Shown piece after piece: positions 50,441 to 62,404 of a DNA stretch of 64,000 nucleotides. The notes beneath the pieces were generated by a model. That model made no database searches. It saw only the letters and a program-made list of their open reading frames with translations, and was not told the origin of the DNA. A program made the translations under genes and the position numbers. Source of the stretch: Pseudorasbora parva (Eukaryota; Chordata; Actinopteri; Cypriniformes; Gobionidae); contig NC_090174.1 in the NCBI RefSeq assembly GCF_024679245.1, forward strand, positions 20,400,933-20,464,932, given 5' to 3'. Each line of letters begins with the position of its first letter. Position 1 is the first letter of the stretch.

Positions 50441-53400
50441 CGATTTTTTTTTCTGCTGTATTGAAATTGAGAATAGTGAAATTGCACTGGTATCGAAAAT
50501 GTTGGTATCGTAACTTAATTCTAGTAGAAAAAAATGATATCATATACTGTTACCTTGAAAATAACTCGAAATTATAATGTGATATAAGATTTTGGTCCTT
50601 TGCCGCATCCCTACTTCCTCCTAGATAGCAAGAAACAGTTTTCCATTTGATTTATTTAGTAGTGCTCGCCACAAGTAATAGTCTGCAACAATATTTTTTA
50701 AAAGTTGGTGGTAGAGGAAGATGAAATGAAAACTTGCTAAGTTGAATACCAAAATGTATTTTGCATTCAAAAAAGGGTTCAGACAAATTTCAGCCTATTA
50801 GTGATACACTGAATGGCCAATTTCGCATTTATTTTTAAATACTTTTTTCCCCACACAGTATTTGGTATTTTACTTAAATACATTTCAACTGATATATTTT
50901 GTATTTTTATTTTATATAAATTTTCATGTATTCATGTCCCTCTTTAAATGTTGGTATACAAATACAATACCACAGTCGCATGACAACATCAACACAATTA
51001 CGCTTCCAACAACTAATGCATTCTGTATTTATAGGGGTCCTATAATGGCCCTTTTTACAAGTTGTAAAATAAGTCTCTGATATCCCCAGAGTGTGTATGT
51101 GAAGTTTTAGCTCTAAATACCCCACAGATCTATCGAAAAATGAAAAGCAAACCAATTGAAAAAAAAATTGAGGTAAAGCAAAAAACATGCCATTTGTGTT
51201 GGTGTCCCTTTAAATGCGCATGAGCTGCTAATCCCAGTGTTGTGCCGAATTTCAACCCCCAGCCAAGTTATTAACCCCCTTGTTGAAGTCACTACCTGAA
51301 TGCCTAACCCCACCCCTAATCCCAATCCCTCCCCCACAACTACTAGGGGGTGATAATTAGGTGGGGGTCGGAATTTAGCACAACACCGGCCCTCTAGTAA
51401 AAGGGGCTATTACTGATGTATTTTATGCTGTTGTATGCTGATGTATTTTTATGCTTTATTTAAAAAATAAAAACATAAAAAAACATTGACTTTAGAACAT
51501 TGGATCCGGAATTCCGGATCCGGAATCATGTTTCTGAGTTTAAAAAGCCTAGAAAAAGACATCATCCTCTCACTCTATTGTGAAAAATATTTTACATTAA
51601 AGTACTTTAACACTTGTCATTGGTGACAAAACATCCTCACTGGCTGCAGTATCAAGAGACATGAGATAATCTCAATTTTTTTGAGGAACATAAGGAAATA
51701 AAGCATCGTTATGAAAGCAATGAGCTGAAGGTTATCTTTGGAAGCACTGATAAACTGCAACCATTACCAAATCAATGCATTATTTAGCAGATGTTTCATA
51801 CAAGTAGTACAGTCAGTTTACTTTTGCTTGGCTATTTCTCTTGCCTTGCTGTCTCTTTCTCACCTCACCTGGGATGTGTGAGGGTGCTAAAGTGTTGCTG
51901 TGCATACCTCTGCAGCAGCCCAGAGCAACACCTCTCTCCTGACTGATAATGGCTTTTCAGAAAACGAAGCATCTGCTCTGTGCTATTTTTACACTCTTGA
52001 TTCCCTCTCCGATTCTGTCTTCAGGGGGGCTGAGGTATCATGAAGATATACTGTCTCAGGCACCAAGGAAGATCCAGAAACTTGTTTGACAACACAACAT
52101 TCTTGGAATCCTCCTAGCCAGGAGCTTTTCTTTCTGAGGACACAAGAGATAAAAATAAAAATAAAAAAATGTATGAGAAAATTGACAGAACAAAAATAAA
52201 ACAAAATGGGACCAAAAAGGGGGTAAACTGTATAGCAGTGACTCTAGCAGATTAATGTTTTAGAGGTTCATGGTGTGGTTGGCCAACATGACCCCATACA
52301 ACCCTTCTGTAACCAGATCATTGGATTCAAAATCATCTTTCTCTATTTCTGTTTAAAGTATACTGATACTATATATATATATACACAAAACTAAATAGTG
52401 TGTCTAATGACAAAGGTTAATGACAAATAAAATATTATTTTGTATTACAAAATACAACCATAGATACGTTGCTTACAGATCGTTCACTCGACCCTTCTAG
52501 CAAACGTCACCGTTTCCACCATATGAGTTTTGTATTTTTTTTATTTTTTTTTTTTGGAAAAACTGCCAATGAAAGTGTCAATGTGCCTACTGCATACCTG
52601 TCAAATGCAAATGAGTATATGTTTTATGAGTGGATGTCTTTAAAATGTCTTTACAAAGTTAATATATCTTATTCTTAATCTTTACGGCCAAAAAAAAAGG
52701 CAATTTCATGCTTTGAATAGCTCTTCAATAAGAATTAGCCACATGTAAACTTCAACTATAATATGAAATATATATATATATATTTACATGTGGCTAATTC
52801 AGTTTAAGATGCTGAGCAAAGCTTGCTTGAAATGAGCCCGAACAAACGAACGATCTTGAATTAAATTGTTGCGGTGTCCGATTATAAACATAAAACATGA
52901 CTGTTGACATTTTTTATCTGTGGGAAGGGTAGAAAAGTCCTCACGTCTCCTACACAGCCTGAACATAACCTGTGTCAATGAGAGCTGCCGTTTTTGCTAT
53001 CCTTCAGTGTCGCTTGTTTACCTGCAGTTCCGATGATTCGGCTCCGTCAGTTCTGCCTGACAATGAACATGTTCGGACAGCTGCAAATGTTGGGGGTGTA
53101 CATATTAATGATCCCCAACAACTGCATCACGGTTGGGTTTATGTTGAGAATTACATATTTTTCCGTGGTGTTTTTCATGCATGAGATTTACATGATAAGG
53201 AGGAGGCAATGGTGTTTGAGACTCACAGTATGTGATGTCCATGTACTGAACTCTTATTATTTCACTATGGCAAGGTTAATTCAATTTTTCATTCTAGGGC
53301 ACCTTTAAAAAGCTTAGCCTGAGGACTTAACACCCCATACTTTTGAGTAATGGGGGTTGCTTTGATGTCCCGCTGCCTCAACAATTGGAAAGCTCTGCCT

Positions 53401-53850
53401 GTCTCATCTACTGTTCAGCGAGAATGCCGTGCCAATTGCACCTTATCTCACTTAAACAATTGAGCTGATTATTTTTATTCAGCTGATTTGTAGAGTTTAA
53501 AATGAGTGAGGAAAAATAATCCTTTTTGTGTTGCTATGAAAAGAAATCTTTGCTTCTGTGTACCACCTGTGCTCAAGGGTGAATAGCAGAGGGGAATTTT
53601 GCTGATTTGCATATAATGGATCTTCTTGAGGTGGGTTGTTCTCATCCTGCATGCTTTCATAAGAATCCCACTTATTCATAACTCAGCTGCTGAATCTAAG
53701 ATGACTGGTTTCTTTGATGGATACTATTTCAGGATCAAGAAGAAATTATTTCAACACAGTCTCACCCCTACTCGTCAAATGTTGCCGAACGGTCAAGGGA
53801 CCCTGACGTCAGCTGTTGACGCACAGGGTACCCCTAAATCGCCATTTTTC
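50441..53850. other. Intergenic, few recognisable elements
   Basis: No gene was recognised. There is a 150-bp TIR element at 51238-51388 and a hairpin at 52733-52797 (TAGCCACATGTAAA / TTTACATGTGGCTA around an AT tract). The Asn/Met-rich frames near 52970-53310 have no splice or homology support. Confidence 0.45.
51238..51388. mobile_element. Short MITE with GTGTTGTGCCGAATTT ends
   Basis: GTGTTGTGCCGAATTTCAAC at the left and GGTCGGAATTTAGCACAACAC at the right are inverted, around CCTAACCCCACCCCTAATCCC. 151 bp, noncoding. Confidence 0.65.
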
Positions 53851-54141
53851 GACGTACTGGGTAATCCACTGATTTCAATGAGAAACCTAGGACGTCATAA
53901 ACAGACGTGTTGGGCATGTGAATGTTATCGTTATGATGGAATATATTGGGTTATAATTTTTACATTATGACATGTTGGAGTGTGATTCTCAATTTAATCA
54001 GCCAGCACAATTGTATTTACATTTATTTACGCTATGATGCACGTTTGAAACACCAGTCAAACCCCACCCCGCCCTAAACCTACCCATTTGCGTATTAAAT
54101 GATATAAAACACAGACTGTAACAGACAACAGGCACACTTTA

Positions 54142-54430
54142 TTGAAAAAGTCCAACTATTCCGAGGCCAAACGATTGAATTGTGTGAAGAAAAGACCCAA
54201 AAGCAATCACCGTCTCTATCCGCGCCGCGCGCCCCGGCCTCACACTGAAGACGCCACAGGTAGACCCCTCGGCGTCACGCGATGGACGAACTGGGAACCC
54301 AATTGCTTTCAGTGGGAAACCTTTGGCGTCAACATTAGACGGCAATTCTATCGGTATGAAATCGCGCTGAAGAAGTCTCATTCAGAACACATCGCGATGT
54401 TTGGCATCAGATCACGTGTGCCACATGTTG
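54142..54430 (+). CDS. Unrecognised ORF in the left arm, exon-like
   Basis: ATG at 54142 opens MKKSNYSEAKRLNCVKKRPK, then NHRLYPRRAPRPHTEDATGR, WTNWEPNCFQWETFGVNIRR, QFYRYEIALKKSHSEHIAMF and GIRSRVPHV, ending CATGTTG directly before GTGAGT, a strong splice donor. It is basic and Trp-containing, with no family I recognise. The same frame exists in the right arm on the opposite strand with only a three-residue insertion, which argues that protein sequence rather than DNA alone was maintained or that the duplication is recent. Confidence 0.4.
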
Positions 54431-55065
54431 GTGAGTAGTCATACATATTATGTCCTAATATTTGATATAAAGTATTTTCTGCTTGTCGTTATCGATCATG
54501 TTCAGTCACTGCATTGTATCTGTCATCATCTCCACTGAGGCTTTGCATTTCTTTGCTTTCTAAATAAACACACCTTGCTAATAGGGTGATTAAACACTGT
54601 CACGTGACGTGCTATAGACCTTTAAACATTTGTTAATATTTAATAATAATTACTAGTGTAGTTCCAACGTGGCATTTGTAGTAGAAGCACAATAAAAAAT
54701 TTTTACAAAAAAACACTTGCCATGCGTTTACCACAGTATTGGTAGTTTTAATGTGATATTTGTTGTAAATAAACAGTAACCACAACAATTACCATGCTTT
54801 AAATGCATTTTAATGTAAAAACCAAATATTGTTATTTAAATAGTATAGTATATCCAGAGCTGTATTTGTATATGAAGATTTCAGATGCAAAAGCCTCAAA
54901 AAGCCACTTCGGTCACATGACATCAGATATTCAATTATTTTTTATTATTATTAACGTCCTGTTTGCATGTAAATAATGTATGTGATCACAAAATCAAGTG
55001 TGTTATCTACATTTTCAAACAAATTCATATGATATAGCTTGCTATTATATACTTTTAATAATGGG

Positions 55066-58000
55066 AATGCACACATATCTGTGAACTTATTACATAAATG
55101 TATTTAACATTTAATTATGCATCGTTTTTTACAGAAATAAATCCTACAGTTATGTATAAACTGACAACATCATCATCATGTCCTGTCCTGGGCACATTGG
55201 CACTCCAACATATTCGATCTGTGGCCACGTTTTCACATCTTCTCATGGAACACCGGCATTGAGGTCTTCGTGAAACATCTGTCTCATATCTTCCTTGTTT
55301 TTCCCTGTCTCGTGCGTCCTCCTGGTGGTGTCCACTTCATACGTGTTTTTGGATGTTGTTGTTTGGGCATGCATAGGACATGTCCAGTGAAGTGCACCCT
55401 TTGCTCTGTCACAGTGTCTCAAAGTCTTCACGTGGAGTCTTATGATCTCTTTGATATATGCAGAACCAATATTCATAAACTGTTCTTGATGTCTGCCTAT
55501 GCCTTTATCATCAGGAGTGAAGGACATATCTATTGCCATCCACTAGTTCTAGTCATGCATTGACTTCATGATGCTATAGTCCAATGTATATTTCTGCATT
55601 TGTTGTTTGTTTGAACAAATGAAGATAGTGAGAGTTCATACCTTTTGAAATCAATAATTATTCATTAAAACTTTTATTACAATGGTCACTAAAGTACATG
55701 TCCACCATAACTACCTCTATCATTATTTCACTACCTATCATTATATCACTACCTTGTTAATGTAACTGTAACATGAATTTACTTTATAGAAGTATTTTCT
55801 TACTGAAAATGGTTAACATTTACAATAATCATCAACTATTTTAATTGGCATTTAATTTAGTTACAATAAAAGTGAACAATAATCGCAAATATATAGTATT
55901 AAAGTTTAGAATGTAAAATGTTATTTTTTTGCATATATATATATGGGCACTACATTTGTATTTAAACTGTTTGACATTAAATATTGGAATATGCTTACAA
56001 AATTGTGTGCATTCATTGTGCTTTTGTTATATTTGTTTTAATTCCAAGAGTTCAGATTGTAAAGGATGGCTTAAAGAAGTTTATGCTTGTAGACCATTGC
56101 ATAGAAAAAGGATTCTCTTTCAAATATATTTATTATGCATCAGTTTAACCACACAAAGAAGACTTTCATTTTGAAATGTGAGTTTTATTATTTAATTAGA
56201 ATAAATAAATATTTAGCCTATAATTAGAATAAATAATATTTAATATTTATTATAATAAATATAATATTTAGCCTAAATATTAATTCTTTAAGGAATCTAC
56301 CCCTTCAGTTGAACCGGATGAGATGTGATATAATTTACCATAAATGGACAAGTAAGTGTGACGCCTCTGTTCAGCTGGGTTGTCATTGGCTGTGACTTTA
56401 TCGCAGAACGCGCTGTGATTGGACTATCTGTTTTAACTCATATAAAACGGCGTTTCATGTTACAAAGTATGTTTTGGTGTTATTACGTCAGTAATACGTT
56501 AAGCTAACTATAAAGTGTCGCTATGTTCTGAGAAATGACTCCTTTACTGAGAACCCAACCCTAACCCTAAGCATTTCTGCACACTTCTATGAACTACAGC
56601 GCCATGTTTCCCATTGCATTGATACAATGACAGATATATGGGTAATGTAGTTAAAAAGGTTTCATAATGAAACAATAAATGTTAAGTAAATAACATATTT
56701 AATGGACAACTGGATATTAAAATATGTTCATTGTGTAAACCTATATGACATATATGAGGGCCAAGCTGAAATTGTATATTTTACTGTGAGCACTTTTAAA
56801 AAAACCTTTATGGCAGCTTTCCATATATGTCTGAAAACTGTGGCCAACATTATTTAGTAAACATTGCATATGCAGTTGTCCTGCCAATTTTCTCTGTGAT
56901 ACGCTAAGCAGACTTTGAGTTAAAGCCATTTGACATATGCTTTTTTTTTGCTCTTCAAGGGGCCACTACTGGGTCCCTGGAGGTGTAAGGGCAGTACAAC
57001 ATACACAGATCTATTCTCCTCATCACGGACAACAAACTTTGACTTTTCTATTCTAACGTCATGCTTGTGTATAGGTTTTGATATTGTAAGACCATCTGAT
57101 GAGATACAGAAATATTTGAAAGAAATGTTGTAAAATAATAATTATTAAGTTTTCTTTTATTTTATGGATAAACACTAATAAATATAATGGATGAACCTGC
57201 AACAACTTGCCATTATCCACTTTCCAGAGTAAACAAAAACTATTTATATTATTTACACTTCATTATTACTATTAAATATAGGACCATGCACCATTAAGTA
57301 AAATAACAAGAGACATTGTCACAATTTCATCTACACCCTCTTCACGTACCTGGCATCAAAAATGTGCATGCTTTAATTTGTATTGCAGTAGTAGATGTAC
57401 CAGAATGATCAACATGGATCATCTTCAGTTAAGCTTGAAGTGTTTGTAATCCTTCCCTTTATTTCACTGAAAACTGACATACTTGTCACAGCATGCAAGT
57501 ATATACAACTTTTTGGAGCATTGTACCAAATATAATATAACCAGATAAAAAATGTTTACTTCTCAAGTAAAAATATTCTTGGTAATTAATTAGATAACCT
57601 AAATAAACTTGTTGAATGTGTATTTACTGTACCAAACACCATACACAATACTCACCATACTTTATCACTCAACACTTTATTGGAGGATACAGTATACAGT
57701 TGATAAAGTAGAATAAAGTCAAATTAGATTCAAGATAAATAAAAATGGGTTTTAAAAAACACATTAACATCATATTAATCCATTCACAGCTGCTGAAGCC
57801 ACACAAATGAGTGCCACATAATCCCATCCAGTCAACTATGATACAGAAAACAGATTTGATATAGTGTTGGAAAATAATGATTCATTATTACAACTAGACT
57901 GGTTTCTGTCTCTTCCCTCTATCATGTTCATGTTCTTCTTCTTCTAAACAGTTCGCCCACTTGTACCCTACAGTATAATCAATGTACAGATGATGTGATC

Positions 58001-58969
58001 ACTGATGTTGTGTAGCCTTTTCTCAACCAGAGGAAGAAGTCGTATAATCCGGCGTTCTCCAGTCCTGGTCTAAAAGTAAAACAACAAACACAATTCATAT
58101 TAAGTTTAATGTACAGTCAGGTTAACCTATGTTCTTCAGTAAACTCTCCACCTCAAAATGGGCAGAAATGCCAATTTCTGATTTAAATTTACAAAGCAGC
58201 AGTCAGTACATAAAATAATATACACATTGAAGCATTATGTATAATATTTCAGCCCATAATATTAGCCAAGTACTGAACAAAAACTAATTTACCCATATCA
58301 ACAGCAACCTTTTAAACAGTAGATCTTTTAGAAAGAACTAACCAGATATTTCAAAGAACATTTACTATTTGATTCCTAATATGTCCCAACTCATTATCTT
58401 CTAAAGCTACCCAGAACCATCCATGGTCTACAAAACAATGGAGAAATACATGGAGTTTATAACAACTAAATGCTTTTTCCCACACTTGTCTACTTTTATC
58501 TAAGACAAAAAGACGGTGCAGTTTTTAAGAACTGAAGGCCAAAAGTGTAATAATAATTGTATCAAAAAGGGAAAACAAATATTTACCATTTTAAATAAAT
58601 CCAAGATACAGAACCTCATTTGCTTATTTTAGGAGTTATTAAAATATTTAGACATGAATAATGGTACGTATTTTATCAGAGTAGAAAGAATGATCACTGT
58701 TGAAATGAATAGTCCTTTGAGAGATCAACATCAAATTTTGTACTACACATTACAGCATTGCTTCAATACAAGACATACCAATGGACTTGCGCACTTTTCT
58801 GTCTTCTTCGGGCACAAGATGTCCATCTTCCTTCCTCACCCTAAACAAAGGACTTATTTTCTTAGCTTGCTTCGATATAAGGTCTGGTCTTTCTTCTCTT
58901 CTGTAAAACAAGAAAGTATCATTTACTCTGTGCAAATACTATTGTTTTTAAAACATATAAATTAAGACA
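55066..58969. other. Spacer between the arms, with a LINE-like fragment
   Basis: On the minus strand at about 55130-55570 a degenerate frame resembles the C-terminal tail of a non-LTR retrotransposon (GALHWTCPMHAQTTTSKN, TTRRTHETGKNKEDMRQMFH, then a DRxxW-like end). Elsewhere the spacer is AT-rich. Two exon-like minus-strand blocks with AG/GT borders lie at about 58775-58902 (ERPDLISKQAKKISPLFRVR, KEDGHLVPEEDRKVRKSI) and about 58025-58070 (DQDWRTPDYTTSSSG, stop); their phases fit each other. Confidence 0.4.
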
Positions 58970-59187
58970 GTTAAAAGTATGTAATAGCAAGCTATATCAT
59001 AAGAATTTGTTTGAAAATGTAGATAACTCACTTGATTTTGTGATCACATAAATTATTTACATGCAAACGGGACGTTATAAACAGTGCAAGTGATCTGATT
59101 AAGAAAAAATAATTGAATATCTGATGTCATGTGACCGAAGTGGCTTTTTGAGGCTTTGCATCTGAACTCTTCATATACAAATACAGC

Positions 59188-59266
59188 TCTGGAAAAAAAA
59201 TTAAGAGACCACTTAACATTTAGAAATCCATGTTAAGTGGTCTCTTCATTTTTTTCAGAGCTATAT
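59188..59266. mobile_element. Short Tc1-type hairpin MITE
   Basis: CAGCTCTGGAAAAAAAATTAAG with GAGACCACTTAACAT and their inverted copies form a perfect-looking hairpin of about 80 bp flanked by TA. The left arm of the big inverted repeat keeps only a CCAGAGCTG remnant at the same place (about 54855). Confidence 0.7.
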
Positions 59267-60062
59267 GTACGAGAATCATACGAATTTGACAACTTGTTAA
59301 ATCTTGTGAATTATTAAGACTTCGGGAATATGTTCTTACTGATTGAGATATGGGATTTGTAAGAATAAGTAACAACAAATGCTAAATAAATTGTTTGATA
59401 AAGGGTTCAAACCAACACATACATACCATTACAAATATTTGCTGTTGCAGCTTTTGGTTTTCTCCGTTACTTCTCCACAAACAAGAATGGGTTGACTGAG
59501 TCCGAGAGGCCCTTTTGGTCTTTTCAGGTAAAAAAAAAAAAAAAGAAAGAGAGAAAAAAGTCATAATATATAATATATAGCATTATAAAGTATACTATTT
59601 AAATAACAATATTTGGATTTTACATTAAAATGCATTTAAAGCATGGTAATTGTTGTGGCTACTGTTTATTTACAACAAATATCACATTAAAAATATCAAT
59701 TGTTGTGGTTACTGTTTATTTACAACAAATATCACATTAAAACTATAATAACTATATAACAATACTGTGGTAAACGCATGACATTTTTTTTTATTTTTTA
59801 TTGTGCTTCTACTACAAATGCCACGTTGGAACTACACTAGTAATTATTATTAAATATTAACAAATGTTTAAATGTCTATAGCACGTCACGTGACAGTGTT
59901 TAATCACCCTATTAGCAAGGTGTGTTTATTTAGAAAGCAAAGAAATGCAAAGCCTCAGTGGAGATGATGACAGATACAATGCAGTGACTGAACATGATCG
60001 ATAACGACAAGCAGAAAATACTTTATATCAAATATTAGGACATAATATGTATGACTACTCAC

Positions 60063-60360
60063 CAACATGTGGCACACGTGATCTGATGCCAAACATCGCG
60101 ATGTGTTCTGAATGAGACTTCTTCAGCGCGATTTCATACCGATAGAATTGCCGTCTAATGTTGACGCCAAAGGTTTCCCACTGAAAGCAATTGGGTTCCC
60201 AGTTCGTCCATCGCGTGACGCCGAGGGGTCTACCTGTGGCGTCTTCAGTGTGAGGCCGGGGCGCGCGCGGCGCGCGGCGCGTATAGAGACGGTGATTGCT
60301 TTTGGGTCTTTTCTTCACACAATTCAATCGTTTGGCCTCGGAATAGTTGGACTTTTTCAA
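60063..60360 (-). CDS. Unrecognised ORF in the right arm, exon-like
   Basis: Minus-strand copy of the left-arm frame: MKKSNYSEAKRLNCVKKRPK and so on, with RRAPRAPRPHTEDATG where the left arm has RRAPRPHTEDATG. It ends at CATGTTG before donor GTGAGT (phase 1). A CG-rich GCGCGCGCGGCGCGCGGCGC stretch encodes the basic insert. No family recognised; see the left-arm entry. Confidence 0.4.
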
Positions 60361-60635
60361 TAAAGTGTGCCTGTTGTCTGTTACAGTCTGTGTTTTATAT
60401 CATTTAATACGCAAATGGGTAGGTTTAGGGCGGGGTGGGGTTTGACTGCTGTTTCAAACGTGTATCATAGCGTAAATAAATGTAAATACAATTGTGCTGG
60501 CTGATTAAATTGAGAATCACACTCCAACATGTCATAATGTAAAAATTATAACCCAATATATTCCATCATAACGATAACATTCACATGCCCAACACGTCTG
60601 TTTATGACGTCCTAGGTTTCTCATTGAAATCAGTG

Positions 60636-60910
60636 CCCTGTCAACACACCCATGTGGGGCCCATAAGGGTTGGATATGGGCTGGTGAGTGGGCCCCAACT
60701 GGGCTGCCCAGATGGGGCCCAGTTAGTTTTGTCCGGGGGTTCCATGGTGGCCCCATGTGGGCAAGCCCAGATGGGCTGAAGGTGGGCTTCATATGGGCCC
60801 TAGCTAAAACCCACATGGGCAACCCAGATTTCTCCCATCTGGGGCCCACACTACCTGGACCCCATGTGGGCTGATTATGGGCCCCTGCTATTCTACCCAT
60901 AATGGGCTAA
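60636..60910. repeat. Degenerate CCCATGTGGGC repeat cluster
   Basis: About 275 bp built of imperfect palindromic units such as CCCATGTGGGGCCCATAAGG, GATGGGGCCCAGTTAG, CCCCATGTGGGCAAGCCCAG and CCCATGTGGGCTGATTATGG. GC-rich in an AT-rich setting, immediately outside the right arm of the giant inverted repeat. Apparent frames across it are not supported. Confidence 0.7.
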
Positions 60911-61605
60911 CAAATTCATTTTGGGCACTTATTTTACAGTCAGCCCATAGTTCTTTAACCCTTGTAAGGTGTTCATTTTATTTTTTACACATCCAATATT
61001 ACCAGCTATTTTATTAGACCCTTTATTAACCCACCACATTATTAGTCTTTTAAATCAATACAGCCTTAACAATTTATGTAAGACATACTTAACAGAAGTT
61101 TACTTTATACAATGTAAACAGATGTATACTTTACTCAATTACTAATTATATAATTTATGGTTCATATATGCCATTTACCGGTGAGATCACATTTATGATC
61201 ATTTAATTTTTTTTTGTGAGAAACCAAGGAAATTCAATTGAAATTAAAAATAGAAATAGACTTTCATTACTAGTGATTATTTCTTAGAACTTAATCAGAA
61301 TAGATGAAAGTGCTTGAAATGTGACAATTTTGTAACTTTGTGTGGGAATAGTTGGTGCAGAGACAACACGTGCAGACATACACACACACACAGAGATGCA
61401 GATGTTTTGGGGGGTGTACCGTGAGCAGTCATTAAAAATAAGTCCTTTTTTATATTCTTTACTGAAAATGAGCCAAGGCCAGTGAGCATAATAAAAAGCT
61501 AATTTTTTCTTTTAGCAGACATTGAAAACAGGTCCCACAGACCCAAACACCTTGGGTTAAAAAAGCTACAATAACAACAAGACCAGTAATACAATGAATT
61601 CCCTT
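60911..61605. other. Intergenic, nothing specific seen
   Basis: AT-rich DNA with a short CA run near 61380. No supported ORF or element. Confidence 0.4.
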
Positions 61606-61611
61606 TTTATT
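61606..61611 (-). terminator. Poly(A) signal candidate for the minus-strand gene
   Basis: AATAAA on the minus strand, about 180 nt past the predicted stop at 61787. Confidence 0.4.
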
Positions 61612-61786
61612 TCAGTAAAATTAAGAAAACATTAAGAAAACTTGTGTTCAGTGTTCCTCACTGTCAGACAGGATTAGTTACTTTCCACCTCAAATGAACC
61701 TGAAGCCTGAATTCCTTGATGGGTGCCTGTCGATTACCCCCCCGGTCCCTAGCACCAATGAGCCATCTGGAGCCTTCTCCGCATCT

Positions 61787-62340
61787 TTACGGGTGATTTG
61801 GCTGGTCATGGCGTTTTTCTTTAAGCCTCCTGCAAGAAACAAATATAATGGTCACTTACTTTATATGTGCCAACACAACTCTCAGCCAGGACTGTAAAGA
61901 AAACTATGTAAAGAAAAGAAGACCTGAGGTTGGATGGAGGCCGTGGAGGTAAAAGCACAGATCTGAGGGTGGATGGAGCCGGTGTGCTGTAAAAACAAAA
62001 CAAAAAAAAGAATAACAAATTTGAAATAACTAATTATGTTGTGTTGGTTTAGCACAAAAAAAACTTTTACGCAAAAAATCAGACATTATGAATTTTTAAA
62101 TACATTGTGGGACAGTCACTTTAAAAAAAAAAAAAACACACACAGGTACTAAGTATGTTTTTGTTGTACAACCTAACATACTGACCTGAGGGTGGATAGA
62201 GGTGAAGGCCTGATGGAGTTGCCGGACCAATTGTCGTCATCCTCATCCGACAAAATAATTTGCCTAGAAGTGTATAATATACAAGCACAATCAATGAGTT
62301 AAATCAGTGAGTTCTTTTATCAAAGTATAATATATATATA

Positions 62341-62404
<64 letters not shown>

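Larger units (their letters stand above)
43595..50445 (+). mobile_element. DIRS-like tyrosine-recombinase retrotransposon, broken and invaded
   Basis: GC-rich domain order on +: gag (43685-44877), truncated RT/RNase H and methyltransferase-like region (45366-46150), tyrosine recombinase (46200-47090 and 48514-48560) and 3' terminal inverted-repeat region (50133-50440). The RT catalytic core is missing between 44877 and 45366, consistent with internal deletion. Two later insertions sit at about 47089-48510 and 48647-50116. DIRS elements replicate by reverse transcription and integrate a circular DNA with the recombinase; this copy cannot do so. Confidence 0.85.
53874..60635. mobile_element. 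Giant inverted repeat (6.8 kb) with ORF-bearing arms
   Basis: From ACTGATTTCAATGAGAAACC (53874) to about 55065 the sequence recurs as its reverse complement from about 58970 to 60635 (GGTTTCTCATTGAAATCAGT). Each arm contains the same outside-to-inside reading frame of about 100 residues with a splice-donor-like end. The arms are not identical: the right arm has 9 extra coding bases, an extra 300-500 bp stretch and a small Tc1-type hairpin. It could be a transposon with very long terminal repeats or a head-to-head segmental duplication; the sequence alone does not decide. Confidence 0.65.

Noticed and set aside
61694..61897. 67-codon plus-strand ORF
   Set aside because: It lies opposite the proposed last exon of the minus-strand candidate and shows no independent support.
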